Origin: Amycolatopsis tolypomycina
GTDB lineage: Bacteria; Actinomycetota; Actinomycetes; Mycobacteriales; Pseudonocardiaceae
Assembly: GCF_900105945.1 (NCBI RefSeq)
Contig: NZ_FNSO01000004.1
Coordinates: 1,612,001 to 1,676,000 of the forward strand
Length of the DNA stretch: 64,000 nt
Direction: 5' to 3'
Position numbers and translations under genes: made by a program. Numbering within the stretch: position 1 is the stretch's first letter; each line of letters opens with the position of its first letter. This document shows positions 1-6,699 of the stretch, one piece after another. Under the pieces are notes generated by a model, which ran no database searches, was not told the origin of the DNA, and was given only the letters and a program-made list of their open reading frames with translations.

Positions 1-281
1 CCGGTGGCGGCGAGCGGGTCGAGCGCCGGGAAGCCGTCGTGGCCGAGCGTCGACCAGCAGTCGTGCAGCACCCGCAGCACCGCGCCCGCCGGGCCGTGGC
101 CGGGCAGCACGAGCAGCACGACGCTGCCGGCCACACCGGCGACGACGCCGAGCGCGGCGAGCAGCCACCACGCGAGCACCGTCCCGGGGCCGACGCCGGC
201 GGCGGCGAGCCTGCCGAGGGCCCGGGGCGACCCCCAGCCGATCACCGCGGCGCCGGCCAGCAGCGCGGCCGCGGGGATCAT
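1..281 (-). CDS. M56-family (BlaR1-like) membrane metallopeptidase, N-terminal part only
   Basis: The frame starts at ATG 281, inside the stop of the BlaI gene (ATGA overlap), and runs off the left edge after about 93 codons. The visible part begins MIPAAALLAGAAVIGW and has two hydrophobic segments (about residues 1-15 and 33-58), as in the N-terminal membrane region of actinobacterial M56 proteins. The zinc-binding HExxH motif would lie outside the window. In this family the protease cleaves the partner BlaI/MecI-type repressor, usually after a cell-wall or beta-lactam signal. The assignment rests mainly on the start/stop coupling to blaI and the membrane pattern. Confidence 0.75.
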   Translation of the reverse strand, partial: MIPAAALLAGAAVIGWGSPRALGRLAAAGVGPGTVLAWWLLAALGVVAGVAGSVVLLVLPGHGPAGAVLRVLHDCWSTLGHDGFPALDPLAAT

Positions 282-640
282 CGCTTGCGCGCCTTCCGCC
301 GCAGCGCCCGGCGGAGGATGTCCGACTCCTCCTCCGTGGCCGAGCTCACGAAGTGCAGGAGGACCGACTCGCGGTCGTCGGCCGAGTCCAGGAGCTCGCG
401 CAACGTCTGCGCGGTGGCCTCCTCGCGGGTGGTCACCGTGCGGTAGCGGTACGCGCGGTCTTCCCGCTCGCGCTCCACCCACCCCTTGCGGTGCAGGTTG
501 GTCAGCACGGTCATCACCGTGGTGTAGGCCAGGTCGCGGTCGGAGTTCAGCACGTCCAGGACGTCACGGACCCGCAGGGGCTCCGCCGCCGCCCAGAGCA
601 CGTCCATGATCGCCGCTTCGAGTTCGCCGAACTGCCGCAT
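278..640 (-). CDS. blaI: BlaI/MecI/CopY-family transcriptional repressor
   Basis: 120 residues, the usual family length. The N-terminal winged helix (about 1-75) reads FGELEAAIMDVLW... then TTVMTVLTNLHRKGWVERE, the recognition-helix and wing pattern of BlaI/MecI repressors. The basic C-terminal segment dimerises and is where the partner protease cleaves. A strong CGGAGG ribosome site precedes ATG 640, and the stop overlaps the start of the M56 protease, so the two are co-translated. The family represses beta-lactamase, wall or respiratory genes. A candidate operator (CTACTA-N7-TAGTAG) occurs twice within 2.5 kb, before the DUF6153 and NlpC/P60 genes, but not before blaI itself. Confidence 0.9.
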   Translation of the reverse strand: MRQFGELEAAIMDVLWAAAEPLRVRDVLDVLNSDRDLAYTTVMTVLTNLHRKGWVEREREDRAYRYRTVTTREEATAQTLRELLDSADDRESVLLHFVSSATEEESDILRRALRRKARKR

Positions 641-663
641 CAGACCTCCGCGGGCCAGGATAC

Positions 664-694
664 GGGCGAGCCCGCGCCGGGCACGGGCTCGCCC
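664..694 (-). terminator. Hairpin terminator of the DUF305 gene
   Basis: A perfect 11-bp stem, GGGCGAGCCCG (664-674) with CGGGCTCGCCC (684-694), and a 9-nt loop. It lies just after the DUF305 stop and 24 bp before the blaI start, so it should separate the two units. There is no U-tract, which is common in this GC range. Confidence 0.6.
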
Positions 695-701
695 GCCGGA
701 G

Positions 702-1238
702 TCAGCTCTGGAGCAAGCCGCGCATCTCGGTGATCTCGGCCTGCTGGGCGTCGACGATCTTCTGCGCGAGCGCCTTCGCGTCCGTGCTGCCGCCCTTGGT
801 CAGCTCGGTCTTGGCCATGTCGATCGCGCCCTGGTGGTGGTCGATCATCATGGCCAGCCACATCCGGTCGAACTCGGTGCCCTTTGCGGCCTCGAGCTTC
901 GCCATGTCCTCGGTCGGCATCATGCCGGGGGTGGTGCCGTGGTTCATTCCCGGCATGTCCGGGGTCGCGGCCCAGGTGGTCAGCCAGCCCTGCAGCTGCT
1001 TGATCTCGGGGTCCTGGGCCTGCTCGACTCGGGTGGCGAGGTCGAGGACCTTCGGGTTGGTGCTGCGGGAGGGGGCCAGCTTTGCCATTTCGAGCGCTTG
1101 GGTGTGGTGGGCGATCATCTGCTGGGCGAATGTGACGTCGTCGGCGTTGTGGCCGGGCGGTGTGTCGCTGCTGCTGCACGCGCCGAGGACGAGGGTGGCG
1201 GCGACGGCGAGTGCGCCGAAGAACAGGATTTTTCGCAT
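702..1238 (-). CDS. DUF305 lipoprotein
   Basis: 178 residues. A lipoprotein signal peptide ends in the lipobox LVLGAC, so the mature protein is anchored outside the membrane. Two His-rich DUF305 repeats follow: MIAHHTQALEMA near residue 42 and MMIDHHQGAIDMA near residue 128. The paired histidines suggest metal binding, and the family is often found with copper-handling genes in Actinobacteria; neither is shown here. A GAGAAGG ribosome site precedes ATG 1238. The DUF6153 gene lies 49 bp upstream on the same strand and probably shares a promoter. Confidence 0.85.
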   Translation of the reverse strand: MRKILFFGALAVAATLVLGACSSSDTPPGHNADDVTFAQQMIAHHTQALEMAKLAPSRSTNPKVLDLATRVEQAQDPEIKQLQGWLTTWAATPDMPGMNHGTTPGMMPTEDMAKLEAAKGTEFDRMWLAMMIDHHQGAIDMAKTELTKGGSTDAKALAQKIVDAQQAEITEMRGLLQS

Positions 1239-1287
1239 GACAGGACCTTCTCTGGAGGTGGGGGGAGGGCCGGGTTGCTCCGGCCGG

Positions 1288-1671
1288 TCACACCCGCAGC
1301 ACGCAGAGAGAGGTCAGGATCGTCCGCCCTGGTCTGTCCGGTGGGCGGTCGGGGGCCGGTGACCCCCGTGGGGACGTCGGTTGGGCGGGGTTTGGGGTGC
1401 CTGGCTGTCTGGGGAGCAGTAGCCAGGCCAGCAGGAGGAGGCTGCCGAGTGCGGTCAGGATGGCCAGGCAGAGGTGGAGCAGGTCGTGGGGGCCGTTGTG
1501 GGCGGGTTCGGGGTGCTCGTCCGCGGTGTCGGCGGTTGGCATGCTCGTCGCGACGGCTGCCATGGTGTCTGGCTCGTTGCTCGACGCCGAGATGTGGTGC
1601 ATTGCCGTGACGCACAGGGCCAGCAGGCACAGCAGGATCACCTGCTGTGCGCGGCCCAGGCGGTGCGTCAT
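1288..1671 (-). CDS. DUF6153-type small membrane protein
   Basis: 127 residues. It has an N-terminal hydrophobic segment (about 9-24), a His/Met/acidic loop (MHHISAS, DEHPEPAHNGPHD), a second membrane segment (about 65-85, LLHLCLAILTALGSLLLLAWLL), a proline-rich tail, and ends in SLCVLRV. This is the pattern of the DUF6153 family that often precedes DUF305 genes in Actinobacteria. Function is unknown; the His/Met content would suit metal handling. It probably forms an operon with the DUF305 gene. The dyad at 1702-1720 is 30 bp upstream of its start. Confidence 0.65.
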   Translation of the reverse strand: MTHRLGRAQQVILLCLLALCVTAMHHISASSNEPDTMAAVATSMPTADTADEHPEPAHNGPHDLLHLCLAILTALGSLLLLAWLLLPRQPGTPNPAQPTSPRGSPAPDRPPDRPGRTILTSLCVLRV

Positions 1672-1701
1672 GGGTTCACCGTACCCCGGCGCGCGCGACG
1701 A

Positions 1702-1720
1702 CTACTAAGCGGGTTAGTAG
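1702..1720. promoter_or_regulatory. 19-bp dyad, candidate repressor operator (copy 1)
   Basis: CTACTAAGCGGGTTAGTAG has perfect 7-bp arms around GCGGG and lies 30 bp upstream of the DUF6153 start. The same CTACTA-N7-TAGTAG arrangement recurs at 3087-3105 upstream of the NlpC/P60 gene. BlaI/MecI/CopY proteins bind TACA/TGTA-like dyads, so the nearby BlaI is the natural candidate. That link is inference. Confidence 0.5.
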
Positions 1721-1722
1721 CC

Positions 1723-1763
1723 GGACGCGGGGCGGCGCCACGGAAACGCGCCGCCCCGCGTCC
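1723..1763 (-). terminator. Strong hairpin terminator of the NlpC/P60 gene
   Basis: A perfect 16-bp stem (1723-1738 with 1748-1763; left arm GGACGCGGGGCGGCGC) around a 9-nt loop, 4 bp after the NlpC/P60 stop and just before the DUF6153 operator. Confidence 0.7.
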
Positions 1764-1767
1764 TGCC

Positions 1768-2820
1768 TCAGGAGGTGGGCCGGGTCGCGCCGGCGTACTG
1801 GCTCTGCAGCGGCGAGATCTTCACTACGTCGCCTGTCGTTGGGGCGTGGACCATCTTGCCGTCGCCCAGGTACATTCCGATGTGGGAGACCGGTGAGTAG
1901 TAGGCCACCAGGTCGCCTGGTTGTAGCTGGTCGCGTGGTACCGGGGTGCCGAACCGGGCCTGGGCTGCCGAGTTGCGGGGCAGCGTTATTCCTGCTTTTC
2001 CGTACGCCCACAGCAGCAGGCCCGAACAGTCGAACGTGCTCGGGCCCGTGGCGCCCCAGACGTAGGCGCTGCCCAGCTTGCTCAGTGCCGCGTTGACCGC
2101 CGTCTGGGCGGCCGCCGTCGGGGCCTTGAGGCCTGGTGCCTTGCCGCCCGTGTCGCGCTGGGCGGCCCGGTCGGCCGTCGTGAGGTTGCGGTCGGCGGCC
2201 TTGACCTGCTCGATCTGGTCGTTCAGGGTCTTCTGCTTGGCCTTGATGTCCTCGGTCAGCTTGGCCGCCGCGTCGCGCGCGTCCTGGGCGCGCTTCGCGG
2301 CGTCCGTGGCCTTGGTGGTGGCTTCGGCGGCCTGCCGGACGGCGCCCGTCAGGTCGTTCATCGCGCCGCTCTTCTCGGTCGCGATGATCTCCAGGGCCGA
2401 GGAACGGTCCAGGAAGTCCTGTGTGGACGTTCCGGCCAGCAACGCGGACAGCTTGTTGAGCTGGACGCCGCTGGTGAACGAGGCGCCGGCGAACTTGTCG
2501 ACCTCGGCCTGGTACTTCTTCTGGTCTTCCGCGGCCTTGACACCCTGGTCCTTCGCGGCGGTGACGTCGGTGGTGGCCTTGTCGAGCTCGGCCTGCCGGG
2601 CGTCGAGGTCGCTCTGGGCCTTGAGGAGGTCTTCGTTGAGTTTTTCCGCCTGGGAAGCCAGATCGCGGTACTTCGCGAGGGCGTCCGAGCCGGTGGGCGG
2701 GGCTTGGAGGACGGGGACGGGGGCGGCGGTGGCGGCGGGCTGGGCCACGGTGACGAGGGTGATCACCGAGGCCGCGGCGAGCGCTCCGGACACCACGCGC
2801 CTGACGGGATGCGACTGCAC
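1768..2820 (-). CDS. Secreted NlpC/P60 peptidoglycan endopeptidase with coiled coil (RipA-like)
   Basis: 350 residues. A signal peptide (about 1-32, ending AATAAP) is followed by a long charged Ala/Lys/Glu coiled coil (about 50-225) and a C-terminal NlpC/P60 domain (about 235-345). The catalytic triad is visible: Cys265 in DCSGLL, His313 in VSHIGMYLG and His325. Such enzymes cut the D-Glu-diaminopimelate bond in wall stem peptides during division, and the coiled coil usually controls access to the active site. Start is GTG 2820 with AAGGAG 12 nt upstream. A leader of about 250 nt and a strong terminator bracket the gene, so it is monocistronic. Confidence 0.85.
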   Translation of the reverse strand: MQSHPVRRVVSGALAAASVITLVTVAQPAATAAPVPVLQAPPTGSDALAKYRDLASQAEKLNEDLLKAQSDLDARQAELDKATTDVTAAKDQGVKAAEDQKKYQAEVDKFAGASFTSGVQLNKLSALLAGTSTQDFLDRSSALEIIATEKSGAMNDLTGAVRQAAEATTKATDAAKRAQDARDAAAKLTEDIKAKQKTLNDQIEQVKAADRNLTTADRAAQRDTGGKAPGLKAPTAAAQTAVNAALSKLGSAYVWGATGPSTFDCSGLLLWAYGKAGITLPRNSAAQARFGTPVPRDQLQPGDLVAYYSPVSHIGMYLGDGKMVHAPTTGDVVKISPLQSQYAGATRPTS

Positions 2821-2839
2821 GGTCGCGGGTTTCTCCTTC

Positions 2840-2990
2840 TCTGGTCGGCCGCCGGCACCCGGACGCGCGGCATCGCACCTGGAGACGCGCGTGGCGGATT
2901 CCGGTTCCCCGGCGGCGATCCCGCGGCGCCGCCGGGGTTCGGCGGCTCCGGTCGCGAGATCTCGGCCAGGTTACGAACGCCAGGCGTTCA
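2840..2990 (-). ncRNA. Structured 5' leader of the NlpC/P60 gene, possible ydaO-like (c-di-AMP) riboswitch
   Basis: The gap 2821-3138 holds no gene. Read on the minus strand it carries GCCGCCGAACCCCG (2934-2947), GGGGAACCGGAATCC (2896-2910) and further pairable GC-rich blocks ending in AGAGAAGGAG before the GTG start. The GCCGAACCC and GGGGAACCGG blocks resemble ydaO/yuaA leaders that control wall hydrolases in Actinobacteria. The usual 3' element with CAGCTAACCTCG is not recognisable, so this is a tentative call; a plain structured leader is the alternative. Boundaries are approximate. Confidence 0.35.
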
Positions 2991-3086
2991 CGTCCACCTT
3001 TCGGGGGAACAAAAATCCGGCTCGGCGCCTGAGCTGGTGTTATCCGGCAAAGAAAATCGCGCCGGGTACCACTGTGTGCCGCGCTG

Positions 3087-3105
3087 CTACTACCCGCTAT
3101 AGTAG
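3087..3105. promoter_or_regulatory. 19-bp dyad, candidate repressor operator (copy 2)
   Basis: CTACTA-N7-TAGTAG, with the same half-sites and spacing as 1702-1720. It lies about 270 bp upstream of the NlpC/P60 start, where the promoter of a gene with a long structured leader would be, and 34 bp beyond the stop of the CoA-transferase gene. Confidence 0.5.
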
Positions 3106-3138
3106 GTTCTTTCGGCTTGCCGGGCGGGAAACCCGGGC

Positions 3139-4377
3139 TCAGCCGTGCAGGGTGAACCCGAGCTCGCGGCCGCGCGCCACGAGCTCGCCGCGGACGTCCG
3201 GGTGCGCGATGTGGTCCACGATCTGCTGGGCCTGCTCGCTCGAGTCGTTGCCCCAGATCGTCGCGGTGCCGTTCTCGCTGACGATGAAGCTGTGCTGGAA
3301 CGAGGTGACGGGTCCGGCGAGCCGGGGCACGACCGTCGACACGCCGGCCTTGGGGTGCCACGACGGCAGGGCGATGATCGCCTTGCCGCCGGGGGAGTGC
3401 AGCGCGCCGACCACGAAGTCGGTCTGGCCGCCGAAGCCGGAGTGGATCGAGCCGCGGACCCGGCTGGCGTTGGCCTGGGCGAACAGGTCGACCTCCAGGG
3501 CGCTGTTCACCGAGACGAGCGCGCGACGGCGGGCGATCACCGCGGGGTCGTTGGTCTTCTCGGTGCGCAGCAGCCGGACGCGGGGGTTGCGGTCGATCCA
3601 GCGGTACAGCTCCGCGCTGCCGAACACGAACGACGCCGTCACCGGCACGGCCGGGTCCAGCGCGCCGGCCCGGTCGAGGCCGAGCACGCCGTCGCTGAAC
3701 ATCTCCGACCACACCGCGAGCCCCCGGCGCCCGGTGAGGGCCGCCAGCGTCGCGTCCGGGATGCCGCCGATGCCCAGCTGCAGCGTCGCGCCGTCGGCGA
3801 CCAGCTCGGCCACCCGCCCGCCGATCGTGCGGGCCGCGTCGCCCAGCGGCCGCGGCTCGGGTGACAGCAGCGGCTCGTCGGCTTCCAGTGCGTGGTCGAT
3901 CTCGTCGACGGGCAGCACGCCGTCGCCGTGTGTGAACGGCATGTTCGGGTTGAGCTGCGCGATCACCAGGCCGCCCCGGGCCCGGACGGCTTCGATCGCC
4001 GCGGGCAGGATGTTGACCTCGGTGCCCAGCGAGACCGTGCCGTCCACCACCGGGGACGTGTGCACGAGGACGACATCCGGCGGCAGCGAGCGCTTGAGCA
4101 GCTCGGGAACGAGCGACAACCGGCACGGGAAGTACCGCAGCCCGGCCCGGCGCCGCATCCCCGGCCCGACGAACGGCGTCTCGAGCAGCACGCCCGGCCG
4201 GTCCGGCAGGCCGGCCTGCGCGTTCAACGCGAACAGCCGGTACTCGGCGAGAGCGGAGTCGAGGACCGCGAGGGCCCGCGCGGGCGTGGCGAAGTTCCCG
4301 CTGACGACCACCCGCGGCGCCGGCCCCGGCACCCCCGCCAGCACGGCGCCCAGCTGTGACTCCGACAAGATCCGCAT
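3139..4377 (-). CDS. Acetyl-CoA hydrolase/CoA-transferase family protein
   Basis: 412 residues from ATG 4377, which has GGAAGGG 7-8 nt upstream; the open frame continues further upstream only as a shadow of the osmC gene. The protein has the two halves of the acetyl-CoA hydrolase/4-hydroxybutyrate CoA-transferase family: an N-terminal part with LNPNMPFTHGD, and a C-terminal part with LQLGIGGIPDATLAAL, FGSAELYRWID (probable catalytic Glu), GFGGQTDFVVGA and SPGGKAIIALPS. These enzymes move CoA between acyl groups or hydrolyse acetyl-CoA; the substrate cannot be read from sequence. It lies downstream of ohrR-osmC but is separated by a strong terminator. Confidence 0.8.
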   Translation of the reverse strand: MRILSESQLGAVLAGVPGPAPRVVVSGNFATPARALAVLDSALAEYRLFALNAQAGLPDRPGVLLETPFVGPGMRRRAGLRYFPCRLSLVPELLKRSLPPDVVLVHTSPVVDGTVSLGTEVNILPAAIEAVRARGGLVIAQLNPNMPFTHGDGVLPVDEIDHALEADEPLLSPEPRPLGDAARTIGGRVAELVADGATLQLGIGGIPDATLAALTGRRGLAVWSEMFSDGVLGLDRAGALDPAVPVTASFVFGSAELYRWIDRNPRVRLLRTEKTNDPAVIARRRALVSVNSALEVDLFAQANASRVRGSIHSGFGGQTDFVVGALHSPGGKAIIALPSWHPKAGVSTVVPRLAGPVTSFQHSFIVSENGTATIWGNDSSEQAQQIVDHIAHPDVRGELVARGRELGFTLHG

Positions 4378-4421
4378 CGACGGCCCTTCCGTTGGTCGTT
4401 CGCTGTCGATCATGCCGGAAA

Positions 4422-4459
4422 CCGGAAACGGCCCCCGCCGCAGCGGGGGCCGTCTCCGG
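4422..4459 (-). terminator. Hairpin terminator of ohrR-osmC
   Basis: ACGGCCCCCGC (4428-4438) pairs perfectly with GCGGGGGCCGT (4443-4453) over a 4-nt loop. CCGGA/TCCGG extends the stem outside a one-base mismatch. It sits 10 bp after the osmC stop, between osmC and the CoA-transferase gene. Confidence 0.7.
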
Positions 4460-4469
4460 GGAAAGCACG

Positions 4470-4904
4470 TCAGGCGAGGGCCGCGTCCATGGTGATCGTC
4501 GTGCCCGCCAGTGCCTTCGACACCGGGCACGTCTTCTCCGCCGTCTCCGCGTACTCCGCGAACTGCTCCGCCGTCACGCCCGGGATCGACGCGCGCAGGG
4601 TGATCGCGATGCCGCTGATCTCGAAGCCGCCGCCCTTGGCCGGGCCGAGCGTCACCTCCGCGCTCACGTCGATCGAGTCCGCGGTGAGCTGGTGGGACTC
4701 GAGCACGCCCGACAGGTTCATCGCCAGGCACGACGAGTGCGCCGCCGCGATGAGCTCCTCGGGGCTGGTCTGGCCGTCCGGGTTGCCCGCCCGGGTGGGG
4801 AACGAGACCGCGAACGTGCCCGCGTTGGACGAGTCCAGCGTGACCTCGCCCTTCCCGCTGTTCAGTCCGCCGACCCAGTGGGTGGTGGCGTCACGGCTGG
4901 GCAT
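4470..4904 (-). CDS. osmC: OsmC/Ohr-family hydroperoxide reductase
   Basis: 144 residues, the normal family length. The two redox cysteines are Cys59 (SSCLAMNL) and Cys126 (EKTCPVSKAL). Proteins of this family reduce organic hydroperoxides in the cytoplasm using these two thiols. GAGG lies just before ATG 4904. The gene follows ohrR by 9 bp on the same strand, the classic regulator-plus-peroxidase arrangement. The sequence reads closer to the OsmC than to the Ohr branch, though the partner is an OhrR-type sensor. Confidence 0.9.
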   Translation of the reverse strand: MPSRDATTHWVGGLNSGKGEVTLDSSNAGTFAVSFPTRAGNPDGQTSPEELIAAAHSSCLAMNLSGVLESHQLTADSIDVSAEVTLGPAKGGGFEISGIAITLRASIPGVTAEQFAEYAETAEKTCPVSKALAGTTITMDAALA

Positions 4905-4913
4905 AAAGCCTCC

Positions 4914-5357
4914 TCAATGCTCGGATGAATACGCGGCGGCCGAGGCTGTCAGCCGCCGCAGGGTCCTGATCAGTTCCCGCCGCGCGGTGTCGTCGAGGCC
5001 CAGCGCGCAGCCGATCGCCGAGGGAACACCGGCGGCGCGCTCGCGCACCGCCCGGCCCTCGCCGGTCAGGCTGATCACCACGGTGCGTTCGTCCGCGGGC
5101 AGTCGCGTCCGCGTCACCAGCCCGTTGGCCTCGAGTCGTTTGAGCAGCGGGGAAAGCGTGCCGTAGTCCAGGTGCAGCGCCTCGCCGATCTCCTTGACCG
5201 GCCGGTCGTCGGACTCCCACAGCACCAGCAGCACCAGGTACTGCGGGTAGGTGAGACCCAGTTCGCCGAGCAGGGGACGGTAGGTGTCCGTCACCGCGCG
5301 CGACGCCGCGTAGAGCGCGAAGCAGGTTTGCTCGTCCAGGAGGAACTCATCGGGCAC
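4914..5357 (-). CDS. ohrR: OhrR-type MarR-family peroxide sensor
   Basis: 147 residues. The N-terminal LLDEQTCFALYAASRA carries the conserved sensing cysteine (Cys12) in the OhrR position. The winged helix follows (LTYPQYLVLLVLWE, VKEIGEALHLDYGTLSPLLKRLEANGLVTR, DERTVVISLT). Oxidation of this Cys by organic peroxides releases the repressor from DNA and switches on the adjacent osmC. A 21-bp imperfect dyad lies 14 bp upstream of the start and is the likely autoregulatory operator. Confidence 0.88.
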   Translation of the reverse strand: MPDEFLLDEQTCFALYAASRAVTDTYRPLLGELGLTYPQYLVLLVLWESDDRPVKEIGEALHLDYGTLSPLLKRLEANGLVTRTRLPADERTVVISLTGEGRAVRERAAGVPSAIGCALGLDDTARRELIRTLRRLTASAAAYSSEH

Positions 5358-5370
5358 GTCCGCAAACCTA

Positions 5371-5391
5371 GCCCACGATTACATCGTGCGC
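5371..5391. promoter_or_regulatory. Candidate OhrR operator
   Basis: CACGAT-TAC-ATCGTG (5374-5388) is a perfect dyad, extended by GC/GC pairs outside one mismatch. It lies in the 81-bp divergent gap between ohrR and the DinB-family gene. Confidence 0.5.
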
Positions 5392-5438
5392 AAGGTATTT
5401 GGGAAAACCTGTCGGTGGTGCCTGGCAGACTCCCGGCC

Positions 5439-5945
5439 ATGACCGAACGACCCGAGCGCCCGGCCGTCCCGCTGACCGGCGGCGAGCGCGAAATCCTCAC
5501 CAGCCTGCTCGACTACCACCGCGCCACCGTCGCGTGGAAGGCCGGCGGCCTCACCGGCGACCAGGCCCGGCGAGCGCACCTGCCCAGCGAACTCACCACC
5601 GTCGCCGGGCTCGTCGCGCACCTCACGCTCAACGAGTGGTTCTGGTTCGGCGTGGTCGTCGACGGCGAGGAGGACACCTGGGCGGAGAAGCTCGAGCAGG
5701 ACCCGGACGCCGAGTTCCGGGTCCCGCCCGGGACCACCGTCGAACAGCTCCTCGCGGACTACGAGAAGCAGTGCGCCCGCAGCCGCGAGATCATCGCCGC
5801 GCACGGCCTCGACGACGAAGTCACGCACAAGGACGAGACCTTCAACGTCCGCTGGGTGCTCACGCACATGATCGAGGAGACCGCCCGGCACGTCGGCCAC
5901 CTCGATGTCCTGCGCGAGCTGACCGACGGCCTCACCGGGGAGTGA
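5439..5945 (+). CDS. DinB/DUF664-family protein
   Basis: 168 residues from ATG 5439. The fold is suggested by helices with metal-ligand histidines at the expected places: LLDYHRATVAWKAGGL, GLVAHLTLNEWFWFG and LTHMIEETARHVGHLDVLRE. DinB-like four-helix proteins of Actinobacteria are thiol-dependent transferases or S-transferases using mycothiol; no substrate can be assigned here. The gene diverges from ohrR. Its 3' end overlaps the convergent DUF1295 gene by 14 bp. Confidence 0.75.
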   Translation: MTERPERPAVPLTGGEREILTSLLDYHRATVAWKAGGLTGDQARRAHLPSELTTVAGLVAHLTLNEWFWFGVVVDGEEDTWAEKLEQDPDAEFRVPPGTTVEQLLADYEKQCARSREIIAAHGLDDEVTHKDETFNVRWVLTHMIEETARHVGHLDVLRELTDGLTGE

Positions 5946-6699
5946 CCTTCTTCGGCGGCAGCGGGAAGAAGCCGCTGGTTCGCTCGACGTAGTGCGCGTA
6001 CGCCGGGCGGGTGCGGGCCATTCCTTTCTCCAGCAACGGTTTCCCCGTGCCGCGGGCCAGGGTGAACGTCATCGCCACGGGGGAGAGGATCGTCGCCGCG
6101 CCCGGCCACGTCGAACACGCCAGGAGGTACAGGCCCCACCAGACGCACGCGTCGCCGAAGTAGTTCGGGTGCCGGGTGTAGCGCCACAACCCCGTGTCCA
6201 GCACGCGGCCGCGGTTGGCCGGGTCGGCCTTGAAGCGGCGGAGCTGGTCGTCGCCGATCGTCTCGAACGCGAAGCCGACCAGCCACACCGCGATCCCGAG
6301 CCAGCCGAGCACGCCGATCCCGGTGCCGTCCACCGCGAACTGCACCGGCAGCGAAACGAAGTACAGCACCACGGCCTGGAACAGGTACACGCGCACGAAC
6401 ATCTTCGCCGGCCCGTGGCCCATCCGCGCGTACCGCGGGTCCTCCGGCAGCTTGTGGTTGCGCAGGTGCAGGTGCACCGAAAGCCGCACGCCCCAGACGA
6501 CCGTCAGGAGCACCACCACGACCCGCAGGGAGAGCGGGCCGTCGCCGAACGGGAAGGCGGCGACCGCGACGATCGCGAAGCCGAGCCCCCAGAACGTGTC
6601 GATCGTGTCGTAGCGACGGCGCGCCCGCGCGATCGCGAAGGTCACGGCCACCGCCACGAGGGTGACGGCGGCCGTGACGAGCAGCTGCGGCATCGTCAC
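5932..6699 (-). CDS. DUF1295 membrane protein (steroid 5-alpha-reductase-like fold)
   Basis: 255 residues from GTG 6699, which overlaps the stop of the methyltransferase gene (GTGA); ATG 6693 is the alternative. The protein has about six hydrophobic segments and the C-terminal DUF1295 signature: LDTGLWRYTRHPNYFGDACVWWG then KPLLEKGMARTRPAYAHYVERTSGFFP. The RHPNYFG motif is typical of membrane reductases and isoprenylcysteine methyltransferase-like proteins that act on lipids with NAD(P)H or SAM. A homologue (Rv0446c) lies in the sigK operon of M. tuberculosis beside a fatty acid methyltransferase, as here. A role in modifying membrane lipids is inference. Confidence 0.8.
   Translation of the reverse strand: MTMPQLLVTAAVTLVAVAVTFAIARARRRYDTIDTFWGLGFAIVAVAAFPFGDGPLSLRVVVVLLTVVWGVRLSVHLHLRNHKLPEDPRYARMGHGPAKMFVRVYLFQAVVLYFVSLPVQFAVDGTGIGVLGWLGIAVWLVGFAFETIGDDQLRRFKADPANRGRVLDTGLWRYTRHPNYFGDACVWWGLYLLACSTWPGAATILSPVAMTFTLARGTGKPLLEKGMARTRPAYAHYVERTSGFFPLPPKKVTPR

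Noticed and set aside
1676..4468. A 930-codon minus-strand frame spanning the NlpC/P60 and CoA-transferase genes
   Set aside because: Arg-rich low-complexity translation out of frame with two recognised genes on the same strand.
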